A stretch of 37,234 nucleotides of DNA, from contig NZ_MLHJ01000026.1 in NCBI RefSeq assembly GCF_001998965.1, positions 1 through 37,234 on the forward strand, given 5' to 3'. The DNA is from Rodentibacter rarus (GTDB lineage: Bacteria; Pseudomonadota; Gammaproteobacteria; Enterobacterales; Pasteurellaceae). A program made the position numbers and the translations under genes. Shown here piece by piece: positions 8,378 through 17,908 of this stretch; position 1 is the first letter of the stretch; each line of letters begins with the position of its first letter. Under the pieces are notes generated by a model. The model ran no database searches and was not told the origin of the DNA. It saw only the letters and a program-made list of their open reading frames with translations.

Positions 8378-9001
8378 TTAGAATTCGTAACGGAGCCCTA
8401 CTTTTGCGCCATATTGGTTCACTTTAACATCGTTAAATTTACCTAAACGGTTATACTCAATGCCACCATTTACTGCCCAGTTTGGTGCAAAGTTGTAAGA
8501 TACGCCGGCTAACACACCATAGCCAAACTTATGCTCTTTTAAAGAATTTGATTCACTATAACTATCTGTTCCATTTGTCGCATAAAAATGTCTATCGAAC
8601 TTAAAGGTGTTATAGGATAAACGAGCACCGATATAAGGGACGATTGGTGAATTAAGATCAATATCATAAATTGCTGAAAAACCGAAAGAATTAAGTTTTA
8701 ACTCCGATTTTTCCGGTCCGGTTAAGTGAATATGAGCGCCTGTTAAATCAGCCCCATCATAACTACTTAATTCTGAATGGCTAGACTTACCATAATAGGT
8801 GTAATCTAAAGCAAAACGAGTATTAGACAATTTATAACCGACAGTTAAACTTGGGGTAAATTTATTTTTACTAAAGTTGGTATCGTCACCTGACGATTTA
8901 ATTTTTGAATAGCCCAAATCTCCTTGAACATACCAGTTTGCATTTGCGGTTGAAACAACGGCTAATGCACCGATAGCTAATGCTAATAATGATTTCTTCA
9001 T
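8378..9001 (-). CDS. Opacity-family outer-membrane beta-barrel protein
   Basis: The 207-residue product has a signal peptide (cleavage after STANA, about residue 21), then alternating beta strands with long polar loops, for example NWYVQGDLGYSKI, FTPSLTVGYKL and VPYIGARLSYN. It ends with the aromatic-rich VGLRYEF, whose terminal Phe is the outer-membrane insertion signal. It fits the eight-strand Opa/OmpX-like opacity porins found in Pasteurellaceae. Such proteins serve as small surface barrels or adhesins; which role applies here is unknown. AGGAGC stands ahead of the start, and a strong terminator follows at 8316-8276. Confidence 0.8.
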   Translation of the reverse strand: MKKSLLALAIGALAVVSTANANWYVQGDLGYSKIKSSGDDTNFSKNKFTPSLTVGYKLSNTRFALDYTYYGKSSHSELSSYDGADLTGAHIHLTGPEKSELKLNSFGFSAIYDIDLNSPIVPYIGARLSYNTFKFDRHFYATNGTDSYSESNSLKEHKFGYGVLAGVSYNFAPNWAVNGGIEYNRLGKFNDVKVNQYGAKVGLRYEF

Positions 9002-9059
9002 GGGATAGCTCCTATGTTATTGTGAGTAAAAAATCAGCTGGAGTGTAACATAATCTAAA

Positions 9060-9569
9060 TTAGTTATCACCCATAAATACTAATTTCCCTTTACATTTCC
9101 GACATAAATATTCCACATCTTCTTTTAAAATTCGATGATGGCGTCGAATACTTAAAGCATGGGTTTGACACGCACAGCGATATTCAAAGGTTTTCCCTTG
9201 AACATTTTTCACATCAAATTGGTGGCAGGTGTCTGCCGGTAAATGAAAAACCTCATTCATCACCCCCTGCCATTCTTTGCCATGGGGCTTCACTCGTCCG
9301 AATACCTGATACACAATTAAATGCGCTAATTCATGGGGCACCACTTGATGAATAAATTCCTGCGTATTTTCAAGCAATAAAGTGCGGTTAAATTGGATTT
9401 CGTTTTTTTGTAAATACGCGACCCCGGCTTTCACCCCTCGCAAATCATAATTGACTATCGGCATTAGAAATTCACGTTTAAAATACTGTTCCGCAAGACG
9501 TAAACACTCGACAAGTTTACGCTGAACCTGCATTTTTAAATGACGGAATTGAGTGTGTGATGAAAGCAT
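9060..9569 (-). CDS. sprT: SprT-family zinc metalloprotease-like protein
   Basis: The product has the metallopeptidase motif HELAH (residues 79-83 of the chosen frame) and a C-terminal zinc ribbon (RCACQTH and CRKC, about 132-159), which together define the bacterial SprT family; its physiological role is poorly known. I start at the ATG at 9569 (169 residues, close to the 165 of E. coli). A longer frame begins at 9614, but its first codons are the metK terminator hairpin (9585-9608), and the residues it would add do not look like SprT. No strong ribosome-binding site is seen at either start. An uptake signal lies near 9379. Confidence 0.85.
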   Translation of the reverse strand: MLSSHTQFRHLKMQVQRKLVECLRLAEQYFKREFLMPIVNYDLRGVKAGVAYLQKNEIQFNRTLLLENTQEFIHQVVPHELAHLIVYQVFGRVKPHGKEWQGVMNEVFHLPADTCHQFDVKNVQGKTFEYRCACQTHALSIRRHHRILKEDVEYLCRKCKGKLVFMGDN

Positions 9570-9575
9570 AAAACT

Positions 9576-9608
9576 GAAAAAATAAAAACCGCCAAAGATA
9601 GCGGTTTT
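9576..9608 (-). terminator. Rho-independent terminator of metK
   Basis: On the minus strand AAAACCGC and GCGGTTTT (9608-9585) form a stem around an eight-base loop, followed by TATTTTTTC. It sits 18 bases after the metK stop and so separates metK from sprT. Confidence 0.75.
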
Positions 9609-9625
9609 AGTCATTTATAATAGGA

Positions 9626-10780
9626 TTATTTCAACCCTGCCGCCGCACGCAATTCTTCTGCACGATCTACTTTTTCCCATGGGAATTGCTCACGGCCGAA
9701 ATGGCCATAAGCCGCTGTTTCACGATAAATCGGTTTAATCAAATCAAGCATCTTAATTAAACCATAGGGGCGTAAATCAAAGAATTCACGCACTAATGCC
9801 ACCAACAATTCATTGGCCACTTTACCCGTACCAAAGGTTTCCACCATAATGGAAGTGGGTTCTGCTACGCCAATGGCATAAGAAAGTTGAATTTCACAGC
9901 GATCTGCTAAACCGGCAGCCACGATATTTTTCGCCACATAACGTGCGGCATAAGCGGCTGAACGGTCCACTTTTGACGGGTCTTTACCGGAAAATGCCCC
10001 ACCACCATGGCGTGCTGCGCCACCATAAGTATCCACAATGATTTTACGACCGGTTAGCCCACAATCGCCCATTGGCCCGCCAATTACAAAACGCCCCGTT
10101 GGGTTGATGAAAAATTTGGTGTCTTTTGCAAGCCATTCACTTGGTAATACCGGTTTGATGATTTCTTCCATCACCCCTTCGTGAAGATCTTTTTGATTAA
10201 TTTCTTCTGAATGTTGAGTAGAAAGCACCACCGCATCCACACCGACAATTTTGTTATTTTCGTATTTTAGCGTTACCTGGCTTTTCGCATCGGGACGCAA
10301 CCAAGCTAATTTACCGCTTTTACGCACTTCTGCTTGTTTTTGCATGAGGCGATGCGCATAAGTAATGGCGGCAGGCATGAATACCTCTGTTTCATTGGTG
10401 GCATAACCGAACATAATCCCTTGGTCGCCCGCCCCTTGATCTAAAGGATTTTCACGATCCACGCCTTGATTAATATCTGCAGACTGCTTACCAATGGCAT
10501 TTAACACAGCACAAGAATGGCCGTCAAAGCCCATATCGGAATGTTCATAACCAATATCACAAATGACTTTGCGGGTGAGATTTTCGATATCCACCCACGC
10601 CGATGTGGTGATTTCACCGCCCACTAATGCCATACCGGTTTTCACATAGGTTTCACAGGCTACACGGGCTTTGGGATCTTGTTTTAAAATTTCATCAAGG
10701 ACCGCATCAGAAATCTGATCGGCAATTTTATCCGGATGTCCTTCAGACACGGATTCCGAGGTAAATAAATAACTAGACAT
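9626..10780 (-). CDS. metK: S-adenosylmethionine synthase MetK
   Basis: MetK makes S-adenosylmethionine from methionine and ATP, releasing phosphate and pyrophosphate. The 384-residue protein carries the expected landmarks: SEGHPDK near the N-terminus (ATP site), [12 protein letters not shown] in the centre and the P-loop-like [19 protein letters not shown] (about 260-278). Length equals that of E. coli MetK. Transcription appears to start from a promoter at 10825-10852, with a MetJ-type operator between the -10 and the gene. A terminator follows directly, so it is probably monocistronic. Confidence 0.97.
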   Translation of the reverse strand: MSSYLFTSESVSEGHPDKIADQISDAVLDEILKQDPKARVACETYVKTGMALVGGEITTSAWVDIENLTRKVICDIGYEHSDMGFDGHSCAVLNAIGKQSADINQGVDRENPLDQGAGDQGIMFGYATNETEVFMPAAITYAHRLMQKQAEVRKSGKLAWLRPDAKSQVTLKYENNKIVGVDAVVLSTQHSEEINQKDLHEGVMEEIIKPVLPSEWLAKDTKFFINPTGRFVIGGPMGDCGLTGRKIIVDTYGGAARHGGGAFSGKDPSKVDRSAAYAARYVAKNIVAAGLADRCEIQLSYAIGVAEPTSIMVETFGTGKVANELLVALVREFFDLRPYGLIKMLDLIKPIYRETAAYGHFGREQFPWEKVDRAEELRAAAGLK

Positions 10781-10808
10781 AATTTCTCTCTTTTCGATTT
10801 AGAAGTAT

Positions 10809-10824
10809 TGACGTATAGACGGCT
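10809..10824. promoter_or_regulatory. MetJ operator (two met boxes) in front of metK
   Basis: TGACGTATAGACGGCT matches a tandem pair of met boxes (AGACGTCT twice) at 13 of 16 bases. It lies 28 bases upstream of the metK ATG and just downstream of the -10. MetJ with S-adenosylmethionine as co-repressor would close metK when its product is plentiful. MetJ itself is not in the window. Confidence 0.65.
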
Positions 10825-10852
10825 ATAATACGAATTTTATTTGAAGAATCAA
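10825..10852 (-). promoter_or_regulatory. Sigma-70 promoter of metK
   Basis: On the minus strand, -35 TTGATT (10852-10847) and -10 TATTAT (10830-10825) are separated by 16 bases. The predicted start falls within the MetJ operator, which is consistent with repression by blocking transcription. Confidence 0.55.
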
Positions 10853-10855
10853 GCC

Positions 10856-11428
10856 CTAATATGGGGTAATATTTAACCAATTTCGCAAAATTTGCTCACC
10901 ATATTCCGACATATAAGATTCCGGATGAAACTGGACACCATAAATCGGTAAAGATTTATGTTGCATTGCCATCACCACATTTTCATCACAAACGGCGGTG
11001 ATCGCTAATTCTTCGGGAAAATGTTCAGCCTGCACAGCCCAAGAATGGTATAACCCAATATCAAATTCCATGGGTAATCCTAAAAACAACGGTGAATTTG
11101 ACCGCACTTTTAACGCCCGCTTTTGCCCATGGCGAACTTGTTCGAGGTTATAAAGCTTGCCACCAAAAAACTCACACAAAGTTTGATGCCCTAAACATAC
11201 GCCAAGTATGGATTTTTGCTGGTGATACCGCTCCAACATCGCAAAAAGTTGAGGATAAGCCCTCGGCACATCGGGCCCCGGTGAAATTAAAATATGACTA
11301 TAAGGTTCAGGCGTGTTTTCTTGTAGCGTTTCCACATTTCGCACATCAAAAACCACACCAAGGCGGCGAACCAGCTCCACTAAATTGAAAGTGAAGGAAT
11401 CGTGATTATCAATAATGAGTAATTTCAT
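10856..11428 (-). CDS. pabA: Aminodeoxychorismate synthase glutaminase subunit PabA
   Basis: This class I glutamine amidotransferase releases ammonia for PabB to aminate chorismate in folate synthesis; related TrpG does the same for anthranilate. The triad is visible: Cys78 in GVCLGHQT, and His168 and Glu170 in GVQFHPES. The oxyanion loop is SPGPDVP. I start at the ATG at 11428 (MKLLIIDNHDSFTFN, 190 residues), the normal family start, rather than at 11458. It is divergent from pabB with 56 bases between them, and no trp genes are nearby, so the folate role is preferred. An uptake signal lies near 11101. Confidence 0.88.
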   Translation of the reverse strand: MKLLIIDNHDSFTFNLVELVRRLGVVFDVRNVETLQENTPEPYSHILISPGPDVPRAYPQLFAMLERYHQQKSILGVCLGHQTLCEFFGGKLYNLEQVRHGQKRALKVRSNSPLFLGLPMEFDIGLYHSWAVQAEHFPEELAITAVCDENVVMAMQHKSLPIYGVQFHPESYMSEYGEQILRNWLNITPY

Positions 11429-11445
11429 AACTGCTCGGCTTTCGT

Positions 11446-11451
11446 TATAAT
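11446..11451 (+). promoter_or_regulatory. -10 element of the pabB-pabC promoter
   Basis: A perfect TATAAT lies 33 bases before the pabB ATG in the 56-base divergent spacer. The matching -35 (TTTCAT at 11423-11428) is weak and overlaps the pabA start. Confidence 0.4.
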
Positions 11452-11484
11452 CGGGCAATTTTACGCTAAATTAGAAATAGCACA

Positions 11485-12453
11485 ATGCAACATTTTATCC
11501 AACAAGCCAATCAGTATGGGGCAAAATCCCTCCCCTTCTTTTTTTTGATTGACTTTGAACAGCAAAAGCCCTTAATTTTTCCTTTAGAAGAAGTCGCAAA
11601 CCAAGGCATTTATTTTAATCTTCAAGGCAAAACCAACTATCTCGGTAAAGCCCAACAAGCCATTTCTATTGAAAAACATCCTCCTGCTTTTGCCCAATAT
11701 CAGCAACGTTTTGATGTGGTACAACAACAATTACAACAGGGAAACTCCTATTTATTAAATTTAACCTATCCCACTGAAATTACAGGAAATATTGATTTTG
11801 AATCGCTTTTTTATCAAGCGGATGCCCCTTATAAATTATGGTTAAAAAATCAATTTGTTTGCTTTTCACCGGAATGCTTTATCCATATTCAAGGCAATAA
11901 AATTTTCACTTATCCTATGAAAGGTACCATCAATGCGGCTTTACCTGATGCGGAAAACCGGCTGTTAAATGATGAAAAAGAACAACGTGAGCACTACACT
12001 ATTGTGGATTTAATGCGTAACGATTTAGCCATGGTGGCAAGCAATATTCAGGTAACCACATTCCGTTATGTAGACCGCATTGCCACGCAAAAAGGCGAAA
12101 TTTTGCAGACAAGTTCGGAGATCTGTGGTGAATTAGACAAAAACTGGCAACAACATATTGGTGATTTGCTTGCTACATTATTGCCGGCCGGATCGATTAG
12201 CGGCGCTCCCAAAGAAAAAACCGTACAAATTATTCAACAAGCAGAATGCCAACCACGAGGTTATTACACCGGTATTTTTGGTCTTTTTGATGGTAAGAAC
12301 CTACAAAGTGCCGTTGCGATTCGCTTTATCTCTCAGGTGGACGACAAATATTATTTTCACAGCGGGGGCGGCATTACCATTCAAAGCCGTGTGGAAGATG
12401 AATATCAAGAATTGCTCGAAAAAGTTTACTTACCGATTAAGGGGAAAAATTAA
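11485..12453 (+). CDS. pabB: Aminodeoxychorismate synthase component I PabB
   Basis: PabB converts chorismate and ammonia to 4-amino-4-deoxychorismate. The 322-residue protein keeps the chorismate-binding catalytic domain: YPMKGT (residues 143-148), DLMRNDLAMV and PAGSISGAPK (234-243). In PabB a lysine in the P-I-K-G-T-type motif is used for catalysis, here MKGT. It is shorter than E. coli PabB (about 450 residues) and lacks most of the N-terminal domain, as in other Pasteurellaceae. Its stop codon overlaps the pabC start by one base (TAATG), which points to translational coupling. Confidence 0.9.
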   Translation: MQHFIQQANQYGAKSLPFFFLIDFEQQKPLIFPLEEVANQGIYFNLQGKTNYLGKAQQAISIEKHPPAFAQYQQRFDVVQQQLQQGNSYLLNLTYPTEITGNIDFESLFYQADAPYKLWLKNQFVCFSPECFIHIQGNKIFTYPMKGTINAALPDAENRLLNDEKEQREHYTIVDLMRNDLAMVASNIQVTTFRYVDRIATQKGEILQTSSEICGELDKNWQQHIGDLLATLLPAGSISGAPKEKTVQIIQQAECQPRGYYTGIFGLFDGKNLQSAVAIRFISQVDDKYYFHSGGGITIQSRVEDEYQELLEKVYLPIKGKN

Positions 12454-13037
12454 TGTTTCCCCTATTTGAAACCCTTGCCATTGAACAGGGCAACATTCTC
12501 AACATTGAATATCATCAAGCCCGTTATGAACGAAGCTTGCGACAATTCTATGGCAAAAGTGCGGTCAAAATTTTCAATCTTTTTGAGCGAATCCAACTGC
12601 CGTCTCACTTACAAAATCAATTGGTGCGTTGTCGTATTGATTACAATGCGGAAAGCACACAAATTCAGTATTTTGAATATCAGCGAAAAACCTACCGCAC
12701 TTTTCAGCCCATTGTTTGTGATGAAATTGATTACAGTCTGAAATATGCCAATCGGGATTTGCTCAATTCCCTTTTCGCCCAACGGGGAAATTGCGATGAG
12801 ATTATGATTATTAAACAGGGGAAAGTAACGGATTGTTCCATCGGCAATCTCATTTTTCGTCAAGGCAATCAATGGCTCACGCCCGATACGCCGTTATTAG
12901 CCGGCACACAACGGGAAAAATTACTGCAGGAAGGCAAAATTAGAGAAGCCACAATTTATGCACAGGACATTGAAAAATTTAATGAAATAAGGATCATTAA
13001 TGCGATGAATGGGTTGTCAGCTATTTTATATCCATAG
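12453..13037 (+). CDS. pabC: Aminodeoxychorismate lyase-like class IV aminotransferase-fold protein
   Basis: The position right after pabB (one-base overlap) and the fold suggest it removes pyruvate from aminodeoxychorismate to give p-aminobenzoate. At 194 residues it is shorter than the 269 of E. coli PabC, but it keeps the PLP-lysine region (Lys97 in DYSLKYANRD), the segment KVTDCSIGNLIF and the phosphate-binding LLAGTQREKLL. It lacks much of the usual N-terminal part. An uptake signal lies near 12556. Function is inferred from context and family; another class IV activity is possible. Confidence 0.75.
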   Translation: MFPLFETLAIEQGNILNIEYHQARYERSLRQFYGKSAVKIFNLFERIQLPSHLQNQLVRCRIDYNAESTQIQYFEYQRKTYRTFQPIVCDEIDYSLKYANRDLLNSLFAQRGNCDEIMIIKQGKVTDCSIGNLIFRQGNQWLTPDTPLLAGTQREKLLQEGKIREATIYAQDIEKFNEIRIINAMNGLSAILYP

Positions 13038-13105
13038 AGTGTATCATTCCCCCAATGTAAGAAATATTTTTTATTCATGAAACAATATTTCACAACCCTC
13101 GATTG

Positions 13106-13711
13106 CTATTTTAATTCCCCCAAAGCTTGTAAGATAATCGCTTTAGACGCTTGAATCGCAAGAAATGAGAGGATAAAAGCAACAACTAAATCAGGGTATT
13201 TGGATTGTGTAAAATAAACCACTACACCTGCCAAAATAACCACCAGATTCCCCATTGCATCATTTCTTGTACAAAGCCAAACACCACGCATATTACTATC
13301 TCCTTCTCGGAAACGGTAGAGAACCCACATCGCAACAAGGTTAGTCAATAATGCAAGAGAGCCAACAATACTCATTTGACTATAGTGAGGAATTTCGCCA
13401 TAGAACCAACGGTATATCGTAGTAAAAAGAATGAACATACCGAATCCCCCCATTGTTACCCCTTTTACTAGAGAGGCTTTGGCACGATGAATCAACGCCA
13501 TAGGTAGAACATATAGACTGATTAAATAATTGGCGCTATCTCCAAAAAAATCTAAGCTATCAGATAATAATGACGTTGATCTTGATGTTATACTTATGAG
13601 AATTTCCACAAAAAACATTGCGAAATTTAGCCCAAAGGCAATCCATAGAGCTTTACGGTATTCTGAAGAGATGTGAACAGGTGTTGAATGACAACAGTTT
13701 GAGCATGACAT
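13106..13711 (-). CDS. Cation diffusion facilitator (CDF) family transporter
   Basis: The 201-residue protein has about six membrane helices and the CDF layout, and would export a divalent metal ion in exchange for protons. Helix 2 carries SDSLDFFGDS (a DxxxD pair). Helix 5 has RNDAMGN where zinc transporters have HxxxD, so the metal may not be zinc. The N-terminus is cysteine-rich (MSCSNCCHS). The usual cytoplasmic C-terminal domain is missing, as in short CDF proteins. I start at 13711, where CGGAG stands seven bases ahead; a longer frame reaching 13834 would overlap rlmKL. It follows rlmKL by 22 bases. Confidence 0.8.
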   Translation of the reverse strand: MSCSNCCHSTPVHISSEYRKALWIAFGLNFAMFFVEILISITSRSTSLLSDSLDFFGDSANYLISLYVLPMALIHRAKASLVKGVTMGGFGMFILFTTIYRWFYGEIPHYSQMSIVGSLALLTNLVAMWVLYRFREGDSNMRGVWLCTRNDAMGNLVVILAGVVVYFTQSKYPDLVVAFILSFLAIQASKAIILQALGELK

Positions 13712-13733
13712 AGTAATCTCCGTGAATTTAGAA

Positions 13734-15881
13734 TTATCTAGCGTAGTTTTTCTCAGTAACCAACCAACAATTATGAATTTGTTTGTTGCGTTCAAAATCC
13801 AGAGGTAAAGTTTTGTGGGAAATTTCCACTGCACTTAGCCCCAATGCCTCCAGCCCGGCAAAATCCATTTTGAAGCCCCGTTTATTATTAGAGAAAACAA
13901 CGGTGCCGCCTTGGCGTAAAATACGTTTTAAATTTGCCATTAATTTAATGTGATCACGCTGAACGTCCCAACTGGCTTCCATACGTTTTGAATTGGAAAA
14001 CGTGGGCGGATCCACAAAAATTAAATCAAACTGGCGATCACATTTTTCCAACCATTGTAAACAATCCGCTTGGATTAGTTTGTGTTGTTTGCCTTCAAGA
14101 TCATTCAAAATAAGATTTTGTTCCGCCCAGTTGAGGTAAGTGTTCGACATATCCACCGTAGTGGTCGATTTTGCCCCACCCAATGCAGCGTGAACGGTAG
14201 CAGAGCCCGTATAGGCAAACAAATTCAGGAAGTCTTTCCCTTTCGCTAACTCCCCCACCATTTTTCGGGTGAGGCGATGATCTAAAAATAGACCGGTGTC
14301 CAAATAATCCGTTAAATTGACCCAAAGTTGTGCACCGTATTCATTCACATAAAAATACTCGCCTTTATTGGCTAATTTTTCATATTGATTCGTCCCTTTT
14401 TGTTTTTGGCGGACTTTTAAAATCAGTTTGTTGGTTTCCACGCCGGTCACATTCAAAGTTGCCGTTACCGCATCCAACAAACGTTGGCGGGCTTTATTTT
14501 CATCAATATTTTTAGGGGCGGCATATTCTTGCACCACGATATGATCGGCATAACGATCCACCGCAAGGTTATATTCCGGCAAATCCGCATCATAAAGACG
14601 ATAGGCATCTAACCCTTGCTGTTTCGCCCATTTTTCAATTTTCTTGATATTCTTTTGTAAACGATTGGCAAAATCCACCGCCACCTCTGAAGTGCGGTTA
14701 AATTCAAGGGAATTTTCCAGCGCACTTTCTTCGCTCATTCGAGCAGAAATCTGATAATTTTTCTGAACACAATCTAATGGCCCATTTTTCGCTTTGAATT
14801 GACGATTGGCCCGTATTCTCAAGCAATCCAGTAAAGTCGCCTCACTACTAAAAATGGAGGCATTCCAACCGCCAAAGGCTTTTTTCAAACGTTGTCCAAA
14901 GACGGAATAAAGGGCAATCAACGCCGGTGTTGTGCCTAAGCGTTCACCATAAGGCGGATTACAAATTACCGTACCGGTTTCATTCGGCGTTGGATTAATG
15001 AGTGCTGCCACATCACCTTGTTGCCATTTTATCAAATGTGCGACACCGGCATTTTTCGCATTGCGTTGGGCTTTTTTTAATACACGATGATCGAGGTCAA
15101 AGCCATAAAAGTGCGGTTGAATTTTGCCTTGTTTTTCTTCCGCCGCCAGAATGGCTTCATTTTTCACCTTTTCCCAAACAGTTTGATTGTGCCCTTTCCA
15201 AAAATCAAATCCCCAATGTAGCCGATGTAATTGAGGGGCGATATGAGCTTCCATTTGTGCTGCTTCAATAAGTAATGTACCTGAGCCACACATAGGATCC
15301 ACCAACGGTGTCCCCACTTTCCAACCAGAACGCAACACTATCGCCGCTGCCAAGGTTTCACGCAAAGGTGCCTGACCGCTATCTTCACGATAACCCCGTA
15401 AATGTAATGCTTCCCCACTCAGATCAAGGGAAATCACGAATTCTTCACGATTCAAATAAGCATGAATACGCACATCCGGTTGCATTTTATCCACATTCGG
15501 GCGGGCTTTGCCTTGGCGTTCAAAGTAATCCACAATGCCGTCTTTCACTCGCATTGCGCCAAATTGAGTATGGCGAATTTCTCGGTTAGTGCCGTTAAAA
15601 TCCACAAAAAAGGTGACCCGCTCATCAAAGTATGCAAGCCAATTAAAGGCTGAAACCGCCGCATAGAGATCTAAATCACTGTAAATTTTAGTTTCAATTA
15701 AAGGCAATAAAATGCGTGAGGCAAGGCGGGACCAAAGCAAGGTGCGATAAAGGGTTTCCTCATCGGCTTGAAAATGCACACCGCCCTGTACCACTTTGGT
15801 ATCCACAGCGCCGAGCTCTGTCAGCTCAACTTTTAGCAGTTCTTCAAAGCCACGGGAGGTGGTGGCGAATAGTTGTTTCAT
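13734..15881 (-). CDS. rlmKL: Bifunctional 23S rRNA methyltransferase RlmKL
   Basis: RlmKL methylates N2 of G2445 (RlmL half) and N7 of G2069 (RlmK half) of 23S rRNA. The 715-residue frame has, in order, a THUMP-type RNA-binding domain (about 45-155), the RlmL domain with [14 protein letters not shown] and the catalytic NPPY in [12 protein letters not shown], and the RlmK domain with [14 protein letters not shown] and IFVDPPTF. The start is set at [16 protein letters not shown], the family start, 16 codons after the first possible ATG. Uptake signals occur near 14689 and 15111. Confidence 0.93.
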   Translation of the reverse strand: MKQLFATTSRGFEELLKVELTELGAVDTKVVQGGVHFQADEETLYRTLLWSRLASRILLPLIETKIYSDLDLYAAVSAFNWLAYFDERVTFFVDFNGTNREIRHTQFGAMRVKDGIVDYFERQGKARPNVDKMQPDVRIHAYLNREEFVISLDLSGEALHLRGYREDSGQAPLRETLAAAIVLRSGWKVGTPLVDPMCGSGTLLIEAAQMEAHIAPQLHRLHWGFDFWKGHNQTVWEKVKNEAILAAEEKQGKIQPHFYGFDLDHRVLKKAQRNAKNAGVAHLIKWQQGDVAALINPTPNETGTVICNPPYGERLGTTPALIALYSVFGQRLKKAFGGWNASIFSSEATLLDCLRIRANRQFKAKNGPLDCVQKNYQISARMSEESALENSLEFNRTSEVAVDFANRLQKNIKKIEKWAKQQGLDAYRLYDADLPEYNLAVDRYADHIVVQEYAAPKNIDENKARQRLLDAVTATLNVTGVETNKLILKVRQKQKGTNQYEKLANKGEYFYVNEYGAQLWVNLTDYLDTGLFLDHRLTRKMVGELAKGKDFLNLFAYTGSATVHAALGGAKSTTTVDMSNTYLNWAEQNLILNDLEGKQHKLIQADCLQWLEKCDRQFDLIFVDPPTFSNSKRMEASWDVQRDHIKLMANLKRILRQGGTVVFSNNKRGFKMDFAGLEALGLSAVEISHKTLPLDFERNKQIHNCWLVTEKNYAR

Positions 15882-15959
15882 TTGGGATCTCAAGAAAAAA
15901 ATTTTGGCGATTATAGCATAAGTTTCCATTCAAATTAGGTGAGTATGGATTTCAGAAAC

Positions 15960-15984
15960 AAAAAATGGCGGGTTTCCCCACCAT
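15960..15984 (-). terminator. Terminator of znuA
   Basis: On the minus strand an eight-base-pair stem (ATGGTGGG with CCCGCCAT, one G-T pair) closed by a GAAA tetraloop runs into TTTTTTG. It lies 18 bases after the znuA stop. Confidence 0.7.
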
Positions 15985-16001
15985 CTATCAAAACATTACG
16001 A

Positions 16002-16967
16002 TTATTTACCCAAGCACTGCGCATAACTGTCGGCCGTTGCTTGAAGGAAATTGGCATAGGAATTTATCCCTAGGGTTATCCCATCACCAAGGGGATCCAA
16101 ACGCCCCACATTCACCGCCGAGCCTTTCGCCAAAGATTCAATCACTTTCGGGGTAAATTGCGGTTCCGCAAACAAACAGTTGACACGATGTTCAGCGATC
16201 TCTTCTTTGATATGGGCAAGGGTTTTCGCACCGGGTGCGACCAGTGGATTAATGGTGAAATAGCCGGTTTGTTTTAAGCCGTAAGCATCATTGAAATAAC
16301 CGTAAGCATCGTGGAAAACAAAGAAACCTTTTTCTTTAAAAGGCGCAAGTTGGGCTTTGATTTTATCGTTTTGTTGCGCCAAAGTGCGGTTGAAATCCGC
16401 CAAGTTTTTCTCAATTACCGCTTTTTTAGACGGAAATTGCCCGATCAGTTTATCCGCCACCTGTTGTGCCACGATTTGACTTATTTTTGGCGAATACCAA
16501 ATATGCCAGTTGGTGCCTAATCCTTCGTCATTATGATCGTGATGATGTTCATCCCCATCTTTGTGTTCGTGTTTATGATTATGTTTGTGATCGTGCTCGC
16601 TATCTTCATAAGAATGTTTATGATGGGCTTGAGTTAATAAGGGCTTAATTTCTTCAAGCTCGGCAATAGTCATCACTTTTTTGGGGTCAATTTGACTTAT
16701 CGGTTTTTCTAAAAATGAATCAATGTCTTCACCCACCCATAATATTAAATCCGCTGATTTCACCTTTTGAATATCGGAGAGTTTTAAGCTGTAATCATGG
16801 GGAGATGCGCCCGCCGGAACAAGTATCTGCGTATCGGTTACGCCATTCGCAATGGCTGAAGCAATAAAACCAAGGGGTTTTACCGATGCCAATACATCCG
16901 CATTCGCTATCATAGGAAGGCTGAAAAGTGCGGTTGAAATGGCGCTTATTTTTACTCTTGTTTTCAC
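16002..16967 (-). CDS. znuA: High-affinity zinc ABC transporter substrate-binding protein ZnuA
   Basis: ZnuA captures zinc in the periplasm and hands it to the ZnuBC permease. The 321-residue product has a signal peptide (cleavage near residue 23, ANA), the conserved binding histidine His57 in GASPHDYS, further zinc-ligand regions (NWHIWYSP, FVFHDAYGYF), and a long charged loop (about 115-145) very rich in His, typical of ZnuA. Translation starts at GTG with GAGGAG eight bases ahead. znuB and znuC are not adjacent. The leader contains an AT-rich partial palindrome (GAATCATTATTAATAATT) that might bind Zur or Fur, but it is not a convincing match to either. Confidence 0.93.
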   Translation of the reverse strand: MKTRVKISAISTALFSLPMIANADVLASVKPLGFIASAIANGVTDTQILVPAGASPHDYSLKLSDIQKVKSADLILWVGEDIDSFLEKPISQIDPKKVMTIAELEEIKPLLTQAHHKHSYEDSEHDHKHNHKHEHKDGDEHHHDHNDEGLGTNWHIWYSPKISQIVAQQVADKLIGQFPSKKAVIEKNLADFNRTLAQQNDKIKAQLAPFKEKGFFVFHDAYGYFNDAYGLKQTGYFTINPLVAPGAKTLAHIKEEIAEHRVNCLFAEPQFTPKVIESLAKGSAVNVGRLDPLGDGITLGINSYANFLQATADSYAQCLGK

Positions 16968-17102
16968 TTTGTCTCCTCAATTATTAATAATGATTCTCAA
17001 ATAGGTGTGAAAGCCTACACTTTTTAAAATAAATTGCAATGATTTTATATGGATATTTAATGAGATTTTTTCATTGGAAAAATGAATAGGATTTTATGTA
17101 AC

Positions 17103-17125
17103 AAAAAGGCAACTCGCGTTGCCTT
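17103..17125 (-). terminator. Terminator of mltA-tcdA
   Basis: On the minus strand AAGGCAAC and GTTGCCTT form an eight-bp stem with a GCGA loop, followed by TTTG. It lies just beyond the tcdA stop at 17144. Confidence 0.65.
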
Positions 17126-17143
17126 CAATGAAAGATTGATATT

Positions 17144-17908
17144 TTATTTTCTCAATAATTTATCAATCACTCGTGAAACGGCAAAAAAACCAAAGGTGGC
17201 GGTAATCATTGTGGCAGCCCCAAATCCATTGGCACAATTCATCGTTGCGGAGATTTCACAATTTTCCCCCATTTTGGGAAAAATTAACGGCTGAGTAGAA
17301 AACACGGCATCAATACCGAATTTGCGTTGTGGGTTTTGAGTAAAATTAAAATCCTTGCGTAAAACCAACCGCACTTTTGCCAACAAGGGATCCTGAATGG
17401 TTTTGCTTAAATCGGCAATTTGAATTTGGGTAGGATCCGTTTGTCCCCCTGCACCGCCTACAGTGATAATGTTAATTTTATTGCGTTTGCAATAGGCGAT
17501 CATCGCAGCTTTGGTTTTGACATGATCAGTGGCGTCAATCACATAATCATAGCCACGATTAAGATAGTCCGCCTGATTATCCGGTGAAATAAAATCATCA
17601 ATGATATGAACGGTACACTCAGGATTAATCAGCGTTACCCGCTCTGCCATCACGTCTGTTTTAAGCTTTCCGATATTGCCGCTCAACGCTGGAAGTTGGC
17701 GGTTGATATTGGTCACGCAAATATCGTCCATATCAATCAGAGTGAGTTGTCCAATACCTGAGCGAGCCAGTGCTTCCACCACCCACGAGCCAACGCCGCC
17801 AATGCCAATAACACAAATATGCGCTTGACGAAGACGCTCTAAGCCTTCGGGCGTATAAAGTCGCCCGATACCACCAAATCGCTGTTCGTAGTTATCTATA
17901 CGTACCAT
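17144..17908 (-). CDS. tcdA: tRNA threonylcarbamoyladenosine dehydratase TcdA
   Basis: TcdA (CsdL/YgdL) uses ATP to cyclise t6A37 of tRNAs to its hydantoin form ct6A. The protein is a ThiF/E1-like fold with the nucleotide-binding glycine motif GIGGVGS (residues 35-41), the NINRQLPAL segment and VDATDHVKTKA-type acidic motif (here VIDATDHVKTKA). I start at the ATG at 17908 (MVRIDNYEQRFGG, 254 residues), which overlaps the mltA stop by one base (TAATG); the upstream frame to 17923 lies within mltA. The pair is translationally coupled and followed by a terminator. An uptake signal lies near 17370. Confidence 0.92.
   Translation of the reverse strand: MVRIDNYEQRFGGIGRLYTPEGLERLRQAHICVIGIGGVGSWVVEALARSGIGQLTLIDMDDICVTNINRQLPALSGNIGKLKTDVMAERVTLINPECTVHIIDDFISPDNQADYLNRGYDYVIDATDHVKTKAAMIAYCKRNKINIITVGGAGGQTDPTQIQIADLSKTIQDPLLAKVRLVLRKDFNFTQNPQRKFGIDAVFSTQPLIFPKMGENCEISATMNCANGFGAATMITATFGFFAVSRVIDKLLRK

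Noticed and set aside
9570-9614. Longer sprT start at 9614
   Set aside because: Those codons coincide with the metK terminator hairpin and add a non-conserved hydrophobic stretch; the ATG at 9569 fits SprT length.
13061-13091. GAAATATT...AATATTTC inverted repeat between pabC and the CDF gene as terminator
   Set aside because: The stem is pure A/T except for the closing pair and the loop is long; too weak to annotate as a terminator.
13712-13834. N-terminal extension of the CDF transporter into rlmKL
   Set aside because: The extension is the out-of-frame reading of the rlmKL C-terminus; a good ribosome-binding site precedes the ATG at 13711.
16976-17005. Zur or Fur box in front of znuA
   Set aside because: An AT-rich partial palindrome exists but matches neither consensus well enough to be called.
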